From positions 1,426,001-1,490,000 of the forward strand of contig JADJWO010000001.1 of NCBI GenBank assembly GCA_016716325.1: DNA of 64,000 nt, read 5' to 3'. Each line of letters opens with the position of its first letter. Positions within the stretch are counted from its first letter, which is position 1. The notes under the pieces were generated by a model, which was not told the DNA's origin, ran no database searches, and was given only the letters and a program-made list of their open reading frames with translations. The DNA is from Nitrosomonadales bacterium. Lineage in GTDB: Bacteria > Pseudomonadota > Gammaproteobacteria > Burkholderiales > Gallionellaceae. This document shows positions 24,721 through 39,373 of the stretch, piece by piece. A program made the translations under genes and the position numbers.

Positions 24721-26892
24721 TCAGAAATCCAGCGGATCGACATCCAGCGACCAGCGGAGTTTTTGCGCCGGCAGCCCATCCAGTGACAACTTCCACGCAC
24801 CCAGAAATTCCTGGAGTGCCTTGCGGTTACCGCTCTGCACCAGCAATTGTGCGCGATGGTGGCCGGCGCGCTTGGGCATGGCTGCGGGTACCACGCCATA
24901 GACTTCGACTGGCATTGCCAGTGCCATGGCCGCGGTGCGCGAGTGCCCGAGGAATGCGTAAACTCCGGACTCATCCTTTCCTTCGGCGCGCAACATCGCC
25001 TGATAGACGAATGGCGGGAAACCAGCCATCCGGCGTTCGGCCAGTTGAGCGGTCATCCAGCCTTCAACATCGTGCGTCTGCAAGGCGCGATACAGCGGAT
25101 GATCGTGAAAAGCAGTCTGGATCAGCACTTCGCCCGGCTTGTCAGCGCGACCGGCGCGTCCTGCCACCTGCACCAGTTGCGCGAACAGTTTTTCAGGCGC
25201 GCGAAAGTCGCTGCTGTATAGCGCGCTGTCCGGATTGAGCACACCGACCAGCGTCAGTGCAGGGAAATCGTGTCCCTTGGCCAGCATCTGTGTGCCCACC
25301 AGGATGTCCACCCCATTGGCGTGGATCTGCTCGCGCATGTTCCGCCAGGTGCGCCTGTTACGGGTACTGTCCCTGTCCACGCGCAAAATGCGCGCTTCGG
25401 GAAACCGTTCCCGCAATACATTTTCGACGCGCTGCGTTCCGCTGCCGACCGGGTGCAACTCGGCGTTCCCGCAATCCGGGCAAGTCTGCGGCACGCGTAT
25501 CTGGTAACCGCAGTGGTGGCAGCGCAACCGTCTGTCGTCGAGGTGCAGCACCATCTTACCCGCACAATGCCTGCAGCCGGACAGCCATCCGCAACCGGTG
25601 CACATCAGCACCGGAGCATAGCCGCGCCGGTTGATGAACAGCAGGCTCTGTTCTTTGCGCGCGATGCGCTGGCCGACCTCACGCAACAGCTCTTCGCTGA
25701 TGCCGTGATGCATCACGGCCTGGCTGGTGTTGATGCAACGCACCGACGGCAGGCGCGCGTCAGACTGCGCGCGCCCGGTCAACCTGAGCATCCGGTAGCG
25801 ACCGGTCTGCGCGTTATGGTAGCTTTCCAGCGATGGCGTGGCTGAACCCAGCACAACCGGCACACCGCGCTGGCTGGCGCGAAAGATCGCCACGTCGCGT
25901 GCCGAATAACGCAGGCCGTCCTGTTGCTTGAACGAGGGATCGTGCTCCTCATCAACGACGATCAGCGCAAGGAGGGGCAATTCGGCAAACACCGCCAGGC
26001 GCGTGCCGAACACGATCTGTGCTTTCCCCGCCTGTGCCTGCTGCCAGTTGTGCAAGCGCTCACCTTCGCTCAAGCCGCTGTGCAAACTGACCAGGGCGGC
26101 ACCCGGCAGGCGACTGCGGAAATACTGCTCCAGTTGCGGCGTGAGATTGATCTCGGGTACCAGCAGCAATATCTGGCCGCCCCGTTGCAACACCTGGTGC
26201 ATCAGGTGCACATACACCTCGGTCTTGCCACTGCCGGTAATGCCGTGCAACAGGAAACAGGCATATCCGCTGGACTGCGTGACGGCATCCACCGCCTGTT
26301 GCTGCTCGTTGGTGAGCGTGTGCTCGCTGTCGAAAGTGTGCCTTTGGGCAGGCAATGCCTCCTCGAAACATTCGACATGCCCGCACTCGACCAGCGCCTT
26401 GAGCTGCGCGCGCGCCGTTGCCGACAGCGCCTTGAGTTGCGCAAGATTACAGGGATGTTCCGAAAGTTTCGCCAGGATGCGCCGCTGCACCACTTTGCGC
26501 TTCGGGAAATCGGCCAAGTCGAGCGCTGTGCCACCAGCCGTCAGCCGATAGTTCGACACCTTTTTGCCGATGACCGGTTTATCCGAACGCAGATGCGTCG
26601 GCAGCGCCGCAAGGACGGCCTGGCCGAGCGGATAACGGTAGTAGTCGCTGCAAAAATGCAGCAGGCCGAGTATTTCTGCCGATAGCGGCGTGCTGTCATG
26701 CAGTACCCGCGTCACCGTCCTGATGCGCTCCGGCGCGAGTTCCGTTGACTCGACGATTTCCATCACCACGCCGACCATCTGCCGTTTTCCGAATGGCACG
26801 ACCACGCGCTGCCCGACCGCCACCTCCTGCTCGATCGTGTAATCGAACAGGGTAGACAACGGAACATCGAGAGCGACGCGAACGATAGTCAT
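24721..26892 (-). CDS. priA: Primosomal replication protein N' (PriA helicase)
   Basis: A 723-residue superfamily 2 DNA helicase that restarts stalled replication forks. It has the N-terminal 3'-end-binding domain (ALDVPLSTLFDYTI), Walker A GITGSGKTEVY, the DEEHD Walker B box, and a zinc module with eight cysteines (CTGCGWLSGCRHC, then CHHCGYQ and CPDCGN). The LVGTQMLAKGHDF and QVAGRAGRADKPG helicase motifs follow. Length is typical. The ATG at 26892 is the only reasonable start. Nothing unusual was seen. Confidence 0.96.
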   Translation of the reverse strand: MTIVRVALDVPLSTLFDYTIEQEVAVGQRVVVPFGKRQMVGVVMEIVESTELAPERIRTVTRVLHDSTPLSAEILGLLHFCSDYYRYPLGQAVLAALPTHLRSDKPVIGKKVSNYRLTAGGTALDLADFPKRKVVQRRILAKLSEHPCNLAQLKALSATARAQLKALVECGHVECFEEALPAQRHTFDSEHTLTNEQQQAVDAVTQSSGYACFLLHGITGSGKTEVYVHLMHQVLQRGGQILLLVPEINLTPQLEQYFRSRLPGAALVSLHSGLSEGERLHNWQQAQAGKAQIVFGTRLAVFAELPLLALIVVDEEHDPSFKQQDGLRYSARDVAIFRASQRGVPVVLGSATPSLESYHNAQTGRYRMLRLTGRAQSDARLPSVRCINTSQAVMHHGISEELLREVGQRIARKEQSLLFINRRGYAPVLMCTGCGWLSGCRHCAGKMVLHLDDRRLRCHHCGYQIRVPQTCPDCGNAELHPVGSGTQRVENVLRERFPEARILRVDRDSTRNRRTWRNMREQIHANGVDILVGTQMLAKGHDFPALTLVGVLNPDSALYSSDFRAPEKLFAQLVQVAGRAGRADKPGEVLIQTAFHDHPLYRALQTHDVEGWMTAQLAERRMAGFPPFVYQAMLRAEGKDESGVYAFLGHSRTAAMALAMPVEVYGVVPAAMPKRAGHHRAQLLVQSGNRKALQEFLGAWKLSLDGLPAQKLRWSLDVDPLDF

Positions 26893-26916
26893 AGGCCGTG
26901 ATTGTCGCAGAAATGC

Positions 26917-26942
26917 AAAAGCCGCAGGGGTTGCCTGCGGCT
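26917..26942 (-). terminator. Rho-independent terminator of hemE
   Basis: Read on the minus strand: AGCCGCAGG, loop CAACC, CCTGCGGCT, then TTTTG. The 9-base perfect stem (26934-26942 with 26920-26928) lies 18 bases beyond the hemE stop and ends 25 bases before the priA start. Confidence 0.75.
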
Positions 26943-26960
26943 CTGTTGCGCAACGAATTG

Positions 26961-28025
26961 CTAGTGGTACTTCCTGCTCAGCTCGTGTACTGCCCTGACC
27001 AGCGCCGCCGCATGCTCCGGATCGGAGTGCTGCGAGATGCCGTGACCCAGATTGAACACATGACCGCTGCCGTACCCATAGCTGCTCAGGATTCGCTCAA
27101 CCTCGCTGTGGATCGCATCCGGCGAAGCGAACAATACCGCAGGATCCATGTTGCCCTGCAGGGCGACCTTGTGCCCCACCTTCTGGCGGGCGATGCCGAT
27201 ATCCATGGTCCAGTCCAGCCCCACTGCGTCGCAGCCGGTATTGGCGATGCTCTCGATCCACAACCCGCCGCCCTTGGTGAACACGATGGACGGGATGCGC
27301 ACGCCATCCTTTTCCTTGATCAGGCCATCGACGATGCGTTGCGTATAGGCCAGCGAGAATTCGTGGAATGCCGCATGGGACAGCACGCCGCCCCACGAGT
27401 CGAAGATCATCACCGCCTGCGCGCCGGCTTCGATCTGCGCATTCAGGTAGGCGATCACCGCCTGCGCGGTCACATCCAGGATGTGGTGCATCAGCTTCGG
27501 CTCGTTGTACATCAAGGTCTTCACCTTGGCATAGTCGTCGCTGCCGCCGCCTTCGACCATGTAGCAGGACAGCGTGAACGGGCTGCCGGAAAAGCCGATC
27601 AGCGGCACGCGGCCGTCCAGCGCCTTGCGGATCTGGGTCACGGCATCGGTAACGTATTTCAGCTCAGTGCCGATGTCAGGCACGCGCAATGCCTTGATCG
27701 CCGCTTCGTCGCGCAACGGACGCTTGAATTTCGGGCCTTCGCCTTCGGAAAAATACAGGCCCAGCCCCATCGCGTCCGGCACCGTCAGGATGTCGGAGAA
27801 CAGGATCGCCGCATCCAGCGGGAAGCGTTCCAGTGGCTGCAGTGTCACCTCGGTCGCGTAATCCGGGTTCTTGCACAGACCGAGGAAACTGCCTGCCTGT
27901 TTGCGCGTGGCACGGTATTCCGGCAGGTAACGCCCGGCCTGACGCATCATCCACAAGGGCGTATATTCGGTCGGCTGACGCAACAGGGCGCGCAGGAAGG
28001 TGTCGTTCTTTACTTTGAAGTTCAT
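26961..28025 (-). CDS. hemE: Uroporphyrinogen decarboxylase
   Basis: A 354-residue cytosolic enzyme that removes four carboxylates from uroporphyrinogen III to give coproporphyrinogen III. The N-terminal signature PLWMMRQAGRYLPEYR and the GFSGSPFTL and MIFDSWGG segments are intact. Length is standard. It is followed by a clear terminator and preceded by a copy of the TCCACGAA inverted repeat that separates it from gltD. Confidence 0.97.
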   Translation of the reverse strand: MNFKVKNDTFLRALLRQPTEYTPLWMMRQAGRYLPEYRATRKQAGSFLGLCKNPDYATEVTLQPLERFPLDAAILFSDILTVPDAMGLGLYFSEGEGPKFKRPLRDEAAIKALRVPDIGTELKYVTDAVTQIRKALDGRVPLIGFSGSPFTLSCYMVEGGGSDDYAKVKTLMYNEPKLMHHILDVTAQAVIAYLNAQIEAGAQAVMIFDSWGGVLSHAAFHEFSLAYTQRIVDGLIKEKDGVRIPSIVFTKGGGLWIESIANTGCDAVGLDWTMDIGIARQKVGHKVALQGNMDPAVLFASPDAIHSEVERILSSYGYGSGHVFNLGHGISQHSDPEHAAALVRAVHELSRKYH

Positions 28026-28065
28026 GTCGGAATCAATACGCCTCTGTCAATTTCAGAAATTCACT

Positions 28066-28132
28066 GTCCACGAAAAACACGGAACTACACGAACAAAACC
28101 AGTTTCGTGCTTTCGTACCTTTCGTGGAGTCT
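28066..28132. repeat. Inverted repeat of the TCCACGAA family, copy 2
   Basis: GTCCACGAAAAACACGGAAC at 28066 faces TTCGTACCTTTCGTGGAGTC ending at 28132, the same arms as the copies at 169-326 and 50661-50722. This copy has a short centre and occupies most of the 115-base gap between gltD and hemE. Confidence 0.7.
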
Positions 28133-28140
28133 TGATGTGG

Positions 28141-29603
28141 TTAGCGGGGCAGGACGCTGCCGCCCATCAGGTATTCGTCCACGGCACGCGCGCACTGGCG
28201 GCCTTCGCGGATCGCCCACACCACCAGCGACTGGCCGCGGCGCATATCGCCCGCCGCGAACACCTTGTCCACACTGGTCCGGTAGCATCCCTCGCCATCG
28301 GTGGCCGCCCTCGCGTTGCCGCGCGCATCCTTTTCCACGCCGAACGCATCCAGCACCTGTTGCAACGGATTGGTGAAACCCATCGCCAGAAACACCAGAT
28401 CGGCCTTGATCTCGAATTCGCTGCCCGGAACTTCGACCAGCTTGCCATCCTTGAACTCGACGCGGACGGCGCGGATCTTTTCCAGCTTGCCCTTGCTGCC
28501 GACAAACTCCTTGGTGGCGATCGCCCAATCGCGGTCGCACCCCTCGTCATGAGAGCTTGAGGTACGCAACTTCATCGGCCAGTTCGGCCATACCAGATAT
28601 TTGTTCTCCTTTTCGGGCGGGCGCGGCATCACTTCGATCTGCGTCACCGATGCGGCGCCGTGACGGTTGGAGGTGCCCACGCAATCGGAACCGGTATCGC
28701 CGCCGCCGATCACGACCACATGCTTGCCTTTTGCGCTGATCGGATTCTTGCCGTCGCCGGCGACTTCCTTGTTCTGCGGGATCAGGAGTTCCAGCGCGTA
28801 ATGCACGCCGTCCAGTTCGCGCCCCGGCACTGCCAGATCGCGCGGCTGCTCGGATCCGCCTGCAAGGACCACGGCATCGAATTTCTTCAGCAACTCATCC
28901 GGCGTAACCGTCTTCTTTGCGTCGTTGGCAATGCCTTTGCCCGGCGCTTCCTTGCCGACGAACACGCCTGTCTTGAACTTGACGCCTTCCGCCTCGAGTT
29001 GCACCATGCGCCAGTCGATCAGGCGCTTGTCCAGCTTGAAATCCGGGATGCCGTAGCGCATCAAGCCGCCGATACGGCTGTTCTTCTCGAACACCGTCAC
29101 CGCATGCCCGGCACGCGCCAGTTGCTGGGCAGCCGCCAAGCCGGCCGGACCGGAACCAACCACCGCCACTTTCTTGCCGGTCTGCTGCGCGGCCGGTTGT
29201 GGAACCACCCAGCCGTTCTCGCCGGCCTTATCGATGATGGCGTGCTCGATGGACTTGATGCCGACCGCATCGTTGTTGATGTTCAGCGTACACGCAGCCT
29301 CACAGGGCGCAGGACAGATGCGTCCGGTCACCTCGGGAAAATTGTTGGTCGATTGCAGCACCTCGATCGCCTGCTTCCAATTGCCGCGATACACCAGGTC
29401 GTTCCAGTCCGGGATGATGTTATTGACCGGGCAGCCGCTGGTGCAGAACGGGATGCCGCAGTCCATGCAGCGGGCGCCCTGTGTCTGCGCCTGATCATCG
29501 CTCAGGTGCAGCACGAACTCGTTGTAATTCTTCAGGCGTTTCTTGACGGCAAGGCTTTCCTCACTGAGACGCTTGAACTCCATGAATCCGGTTGGCTTAC
29601 CCA

Positions 29604-29604
<1 letters not shown>
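28141..29604 (-). CDS. gltD: Glutamate synthase small subunit
   Basis: A 487-residue NADPH-dependent beta subunit that feeds electrons to the GltB flavin. It has N-terminal cysteine clusters for 4Fe-4S centres (CMDCGIPFCTSGCP, CPAPCEAACT), an FAD loop VVGSGPAGLAAAQQL and a later GGGDTGSDCVGT nucleotide loop. Its ATG overlaps the TAA of gltB by one base (TAATG), indicating tight coupling. Confidence 0.96.
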
Positions 29605-34268
<4,664 letters not shown>

Positions 34269-34354
34269 GGTGCTCCCCAATTTAAACGGTATGACTTAAA
34301 GCAAAAAATGACGACACACGTCGCCACGGCAAACTCAAAAGCGAAAGGGCGGGA

Positions 34355-34383
34355 ATCTTACCTTGTCTGGCGTCCGCGGGCAA
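34355..34383 (-). promoter_or_regulatory. Candidate sigma-70 promoter of gltBD
   Basis: On the minus strand TTGCCC (34378-34383) and TAAGAT (34355-34360) are separated by 17 bases. The start would lie about 80 bases before the gltB GTG. Each hexamer matches four of six consensus bases. Confidence 0.4.
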
Positions 34384-34402
34384 CCGCGCCGCCCTAGACG
34401 AC

Positions 34403-35572
34403 CTACAGGCCAGCCGGCATCTCCTCGACCGCAAAAATGCGCCTGTGCTCGCGAATGGCGTAACGATCCGTCATCCCGGCGATATAGTCGGCCACTGCAC
34501 GGGCACGCACAGCTTCCATTGATACGCCACGCAATTGTTGCGTTTCGGCAATTTCGTACTGCTGGAATTGGGGCGGCAATAACCTCCCATCGTTCATGAA
34601 CACCCCAAACAGGTCACTTATGATGCGCCTCGCCTTGGTGCTCATGCGCATCACACGATAATGGCGGTATAAATGGATGCGCAGGAAACTTTTGAGTTCC
34701 TGTTGCTGTTCATTCAGTTCGGCGCTGAAAGCAATGATCGGCGGCGCTTTGCGCACCGCTTCAAGGGTTTTCGGAGCATGCCTGTCGATATTTTGTTCGC
34801 TCTGCCGGATCAGATCCGACACCAGCGTATTGATCATGCGCCGCACGGTCTCATGCACCATACGCCGTTCAGTCAATGCGGGATAAGCGTCACGCACTTC
34901 TTGCAAATGCGTCGCCACCAGCGGGACGGCAGCAATCTGTTCCAGCGTGATCAATCCGGAACGCAGTCCATCGTCGACATCGTGATTGTTATAGGCGATC
35001 TCATCGGCAAGATTGGCGATCTGCGCTTCCAGCGACGGGCGCCGATCACTCAGGAACCTTTCCCCCAATTCGTCCAGTCGGGCCGCATTCTCTGCAGAAC
35101 AATGCTTGAGGATGCCTTCGCGCGTCTCAAAGGTCAGGTTCAACCCGTCGAATGCGGCATAACGCTCTTCCAGCCGATCCACCACGCGTAGCGATTGCAG
35201 GTTATGTTCGAAACCGCCATAAGTTTTCATGCAGACATTCAGCGCGTCCTGGCCGGCGTGACCAAACGGGGTATGACCCAGATCATGGGCCAGCGAGATC
35301 GCCTCCGCCAGATCCTCGTTCAATCGCAGACGGCGCGCGATGGATCGCGCGATCTGGGCTACCTCGATGCTGTGGGTAAGACGGGTACGGAACAGGTCGC
35401 CCTCGTGATTGACGAACACCTGCGTTTTGTATTCCAGGCGCCGGAAGGCGCCGGAGTGAATGATACGGTCGCGGTCGCGCTGGTATTCACTGCGTCCGCA
35501 TGGAGCGGCTTCAGGTATCTTCCGGCCGCGCGAGTTTGATTCGCTGACCGCGTATGGCGCCAGTTCAGCCAT
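34403..35572 (-). CDS. dgt: Deoxyguanosinetriphosphate triphosphohydrolase-like HD protein
   Basis: A 389-residue HD-domain phosphohydrolase of the dGTPase family, subgroup 2. Metal-binding residues lie in RLTHSIEVAQIAR, AHDLGHTPFGHAG and DEIAYNNHDVDDG. Such proteins hydrolyse dNTPs to the nucleoside and triphosphate and may help dNTP balance. The first residues overlap the aroB stop by 8 bases, so aroK-aroB-dgt is one unit, a common betaproteobacterial order. Confidence 0.92.
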   Translation of the reverse strand: MAELAPYAVSESNSRGRKIPEAAPCGRSEYQRDRDRIIHSGAFRRLEYKTQVFVNHEGDLFRTRLTHSIEVAQIARSIARRLRLNEDLAEAISLAHDLGHTPFGHAGQDALNVCMKTYGGFEHNLQSLRVVDRLEERYAAFDGLNLTFETREGILKHCSAENAARLDELGERFLSDRRPSLEAQIANLADEIAYNNHDVDDGLRSGLITLEQIAAVPLVATHLQEVRDAYPALTERRMVHETVRRMINTLVSDLIRQSEQNIDRHAPKTLEAVRKAPPIIAFSAELNEQQQELKSFLRIHLYRHYRVMRMSTKARRIISDLFGVFMNDGRLLPPQFQQYEIAETQQLRGVSMEAVRARAVADYIAGMTDRYAIREHRRIFAVEEMPAGL

Positions 35573-36650
35573 TCACGCACGATTCCAGCGTCTGTTGCAA
35601 CAGTGCGGGCGGCGTATCGCCATAAACAATTGCGCTCCCGATCGCCTTCAACAGGACAAAGCGCATCTTGCCGCCTTCGACCTTCTTGTCCAGCCCCATA
35701 TGCTCAAGGTAGGTTTCTGCCCCCAGATCAGGAGGCACGACAGGCAAATTCGCGCGTTCAAACAGGTTGCGTATGCGCGCCACATCCTGCGCGTTGATCC
35801 AGCCCAGACGCCGCGACAGATCGGCCGCCATGATGGTACCCGCTGCGACGCCTTCTCCGTGCAACCAATTGCCATATCCCATTCCGGCCTCGATGGCATG
35901 CCCGAAGGTATGCCCGAGATTGAGCAGGGCGCGTCGACCGCTTTCGCGCTCGTCTGCCGCAACGACCTCTGCCTTGTTCTGGCAACTGCGTGCAATGGCA
36001 TATCGCAGTGCTTCAGCATCGCGCGCCAACAGTTTCTCCACATTTGCCTCCAGCCATTCGAAGAACGGCAGGTCGCAGATCAGCCCGTATTTGATGACCT
36101 CGGCCAGTCCCGCCGATAACTGTTTATCCGGCAAGGTATTCAGCGTATCGATATCGGCCAGCACCAGTTGCGGCTGGTGAAACGCGCCAATCATGTTCTT
36201 GCCGAGCGGATGATTGATGCCGGTCTTGCCGCCCACCGAGGAATCTACCTGCGCCAGCAACGTCGTCGGAATCTGTATGAACGGGACGCCGCGCAAATAA
36301 GTCGCTGCAGCATAACCGGCCATGTCACCGACCACGCCCCCGCCCAGCGCGATGATCGGCGTACTGCGTTCGCAACGGCTGGTCAGCAACTTGTCATAGA
36401 TTTTCTGCAGTGTATCGGCGTTCTTAAATTCCTCGCCATCCGGCAGAATAATGGACACATTATCGACACCGCCATCCCGCAAAGTATTTAGCAGCCTGTC
36501 CAGGTACAACGGCGCAACGGTGGTATTGGTAATGATGGCAACGCGCTTGCGCGGCAAATGCTTACAAAGCAATTCCGGATGGCCCAGCAATCCGCTTCCA
36601 ATATGTATCGGATAACTGCGCACTCCCAACCCCACTGTCACTGTCTGCAT
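35565..36650 (-). CDS. aroB: 3-dehydroquinate synthase
   Basis: A 361-residue enzyme for the second step of the shikimate pathway, using NAD and zinc. The NAD site is GGGVVGDMAGYAAATY, and metal ligands lie in LNLGHTFGHAIE and LHGEGVAAG. The ATG at 36650 gives the MQTVTVGLGVRSYPI start; AAGGA lies 12 bases upstream. It follows aroK by 15 bases and overlaps dgt. Confidence 0.96.
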   Translation of the reverse strand: MQTVTVGLGVRSYPIHIGSGLLGHPELLCKHLPRKRVAIITNTTVAPLYLDRLLNTLRDGGVDNVSIILPDGEEFKNADTLQKIYDKLLTSRCERSTPIIALGGGVVGDMAGYAAATYLRGVPFIQIPTTLLAQVDSSVGGKTGINHPLGKNMIGAFHQPQLVLADIDTLNTLPDKQLSAGLAEVIKYGLICDLPFFEWLEANVEKLLARDAEALRYAIARSCQNKAEVVAADERESGRRALLNLGHTFGHAIEAGMGYGNWLHGEGVAAGTIMAADLSRRLGWINAQDVARIRNLFERANLPVVPPDLGAETYLEHMGLDKKVEGGKMRFVLLKAIGSAIVYGDTPPALLQQTLESCVNG

Positions 36651-36665
36651 GATCAATCGCAATCC

Positions 36666-37223
36666 TTAAGCCGTTCTTTTCAGTGCTTCCACTTCTTCCA
36701 GCAAATGCAGCATCAACGCGTGCACGCTTTGTTTGCCGCTATGGACAACGATATCCGCAACCTGCCGGTATAGCGGATCGCGCTGATGGAACAACTCCGT
36801 CAATTTGGCGCGCGGATCGTCGGTCTGTAGTAGCGGTCGATTGCGATCCCGGCGCGTACGCTGCAATAAATCATGCACGCTGGCCTTCAAATAGACAACA
36901 ATGCCATTTTGCTTCAGGAGCTCCCGGTTCTGTTCGTCAAGCACGGCCCCGCCACCTGTTGCCAGTACGATGTTTTCGCGCTTGACCAGATCCGCTATTG
37001 CTGCTGACTCACGCTGGCGAAAGCCTGCCTCGCCTTCGACGTCGAATATATGCTGAATCGTCACTCCGGTACGATGGCGAATTTCTTCGTCACTGTCCAC
37101 GAACACCTTTCCAAGATGGCCAGCCAATGCACGTCCCATCGTGGTTTTTCCCGACCCCATCATCCCCACCAGAATCAGGTTACGTGATCGATTTTCCGGG
37201 TTGTTCTGTTGATCGCTCTGCAT
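36666..37223 (-). CDS. aroK: Shikimate kinase
   Basis: A 185-residue kinase with the P-loop LVGMMGSGKTTMGR, the DSDEEI magnesium site, the ATGGGAV substrate motif and the RNRPLL lid. It phosphorylates shikimate. The start is the ATG at 37223; an open frame runs 23 codons further up, but it crosses the terminator hairpin after pilQ and is rejected. It lies at the usual place after pilQ. Confidence 0.95.
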   Translation of the reverse strand: MQSDQQNNPENRSRNLILVGMMGSGKTTMGRALAGHLGKVFVDSDEEIRHRTGVTIQHIFDVEGEAGFRQRESAAIADLVKRENIVLATGGGAVLDEQNRELLKQNGIVVYLKASVHDLLQRTRRDRNRPLLQTDDPRAKLTELFHQRDPLYRQVADIVVHSGKQSVHALMLHLLEEVEALKRTA

Positions 37224-37240
37224 GTTGCCATTGTAATCGA

Positions 37241-37270
37241 TAAAAACAAAAGCCCGGACTGTGCCGGGCT
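37241..37270 (-). terminator. Rho-independent terminator between pilQ and aroK
   Basis: Minus-strand reading: AGCCCGG, loop CACAGT, CCGGGCT, then TTTGTTTTT. The stem occupies 37264-37270 and 37251-37257. It begins 23 bases after the pilQ stop and ends 17 bases before the aroK ATG, so aroKB-dgt either depends on read-through or has a promoter overlapping the hairpin. Confidence 0.75.
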
Positions 37271-37292
37271 CATGTTTGGCTAAACCGCGCAA

Positions 37293-39359
37293 TCAACGCA
37301 GGTTCATCTCATCGCTCATGATCTTGGGCGTGATAAATATCAGCAACTCTGATTTGGCGTCGCTCTTGACGTTGTTCTTGAACAGCCAGCCGACAACGGG
37401 TATATCACCCAGCAACGGTACTTTCTGTGTGGAATCTCCTACCGTCTGAGTGAACACACCGCCGATTACGACCGTCCCGCCATTCTCGACCAACACTTCC
37501 GTATCAACTGTTTTGGTATTGATGCTTGGCACGCCACCATAAACCGCGCCGACCGTATCCTGATTGGCGGATACCTTCATGTTGATATGGTCATCCGGCG
37601 TGATCTGTGGCGTAACAGAAAGGCTCAGTGTCGCGTCCTTGAACGAAACGCTGGTTGCACCGCTGCTGGTGGCCGCCTGATACGGTATCTGCGTTCCGGA
37701 TGATATCTTGGCGGCGACCTTATCCTTTGTCACCACACGCGGGCTGGCGATGTTTTTGGTCTTGCCGTCCAGTTCGGAAGCAGCCAATTCCAGCGTCAAC
37801 ACCTTGGTCGCCAGCGGATTGAACAGCGACAGTGTCAACCCGCCCATTCCGCTTGCCGCCCCGGGCAAGTTCACATTGCCATCAACTACCCCGCGCGTTG
37901 CAGTAGGAACATTGCCCCCCACTGCAAAGCCTGCGTTCGGGCCGACTGCAGGCCCGGTATAGCCCAGTCTACCACCCAGGGTCCGATTGAAATCATCGGT
38001 TGCGGAGACAAAGCGCGCCTCGATCAGCACCTGTCTTACCGGCACGTCGATCTGCTTGATGATCTTGCGCACTTCCTCAAGACGCGTTGGCGTATCCTGC
38101 ACGAATATGGTTCCTGTGCGCGGATCGGATACAGCGCTCCCGCGTTTCGACAGGATGGGCTGTTTGGCGTCCGTCAGCAGCTTGATCATTTCGGACACGG
38201 TCTGATAGCTGAGTTGGAAACTCTCGGTACGCAACGGCTCCAGATCCGATATTTCCTGTTTCGCGGCCAGATTGATTTTTTCCTTGGCCGCAATCTCTTC
38301 GCGGGGGGCCACCTGGATCACGTTGCCGTTCTTGCGCATATCCAGACCGCGACTCTGCAGGATAATATCCAGCGCCTGATCCCAAGGGACATCTTTCAGG
38401 CGCAACGTCAAATTGCCGCTCACCGTATCGCTGATTACCATATTCAGTTCGGTGAAATCAGCAATCACATTCAGCGCTTCGCGCACATCGATCTTCTGGA
38501 AGTTGAGCGTCAATTTTTCGCCCGCATAGCCAGTCTGGCCGCTCTTGGTCAGCTTGCTTGGGTCATCGACAACCGGCTTCACCTCCACGATGAATTTATT
38601 GTCGGCCTGGTATGCAGCATGTTCCCATTGCCCCTTCGGTTCGATCACCATGCGCACTCCGTCCCCCTGCGCAAAGGTATCTACACCTTGCACCGGAGTC
38701 GCAAAATCGACCACATCCAACTTGCGTTGCAAATTACGCGGCAGACTGGTCTTCAGGAAATCCACGATCAGGGCGGTACCCTGCTGGCGTATATCTATAC
38801 CGATCCCGGAATCAGACAGATCGACCTGCACACGCCCTTCACCGTCTTTCCCGCGATGAAATTCGATGTCGCGCAAGGTGTGTTTCTGTGCTTCGGGGCT
38901 AGCCTCCGTAAAACGAGAGGCCCCGTCACTCGCAGCCACACTTGACGCCTTGCCCTGCAAAGTAATCAGCAGGCTGTTGCCTTCGATCTTGGTATTGTAA
39001 GGGAGCATCTGGCCAAGATTGATCACAAGGCGCGTACGGCTGCCTGCCTGGACGATATTCGCACTGCGCAAATCCCCTTGATTGAAATTCTTGACCGACT
39101 CCCCCAAGCCGTTAGACGTATTGGGAAAGTCCAGCGCAATACGCGGTGGCGTATTGATCGTAAAATCTCGCGGCACATTCGCCAGCGGCTGCGTCAGGTC
39201 AACCCTGATGACCGTTGTCCCGTCGCTTGCGCTACCGACGTTCAGTGCGGTAATGCTGTTCTGCGTTTCGGCCTGCGCCTGAGCGCACAACGTACCGAAA
39301 ACGACGCATACGGCGAGCATACGACCCATGTCTCTGACCATGTTATTAAGCTGTTTCAT
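37293..39359 (-). CDS. pilQ: Type IV pilus secretin PilQ
   Basis: A 688-residue outer-membrane secretin through which the pilus leaves the cell. It has a signal peptide (to about residue 30), one or two N-terminal AMIN domains that bind peptidoglycan, the STN/secretin N0 domain (LNFQKIDVREALNVIADF), an N1 domain and the C-terminal secretin pore (about 440-688) with VPLLGDIPVVGWLFK near the end. A Gly/Asn-rich loop lies at about 475-510. GGGAG precedes the ATG. It closes the pilMNOPQ operon. Confidence 0.96.
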   Translation of the reverse strand: MKQLNNMVRDMGRMLAVCVVFGTLCAQAQAETQNSITALNVGSASDGTTVIRVDLTQPLANVPRDFTINTPPRIALDFPNTSNGLGESVKNFNQGDLRSANIVQAGSRTRLVINLGQMLPYNTKIEGNSLLITLQGKASSVAASDGASRFTEASPEAQKHTLRDIEFHRGKDGEGRVQVDLSDSGIGIDIRQQGTALIVDFLKTSLPRNLQRKLDVVDFATPVQGVDTFAQGDGVRMVIEPKGQWEHAAYQADNKFIVEVKPVVDDPSKLTKSGQTGYAGEKLTLNFQKIDVREALNVIADFTELNMVISDTVSGNLTLRLKDVPWDQALDIILQSRGLDMRKNGNVIQVAPREEIAAKEKINLAAKQEISDLEPLRTESFQLSYQTVSEMIKLLTDAKQPILSKRGSAVSDPRTGTIFVQDTPTRLEEVRKIIKQIDVPVRQVLIEARFVSATDDFNRTLGGRLGYTGPAVGPNAGFAVGGNVPTATRGVVDGNVNLPGAASGMGGLTLSLFNPLATKVLTLELAASELDGKTKNIASPRVVTKDKVAAKISSGTQIPYQAATSSGATSVSFKDATLSLSVTPQITPDDHINMKVSANQDTVGAVYGGVPSINTKTVDTEVLVENGGTVVIGGVFTQTVGDSTQKVPLLGDIPVVGWLFKNNVKSDAKSELLIFITPKIMSDEMNLR

Positions 39360-39373
39360 ATCTCACTCCCGAA

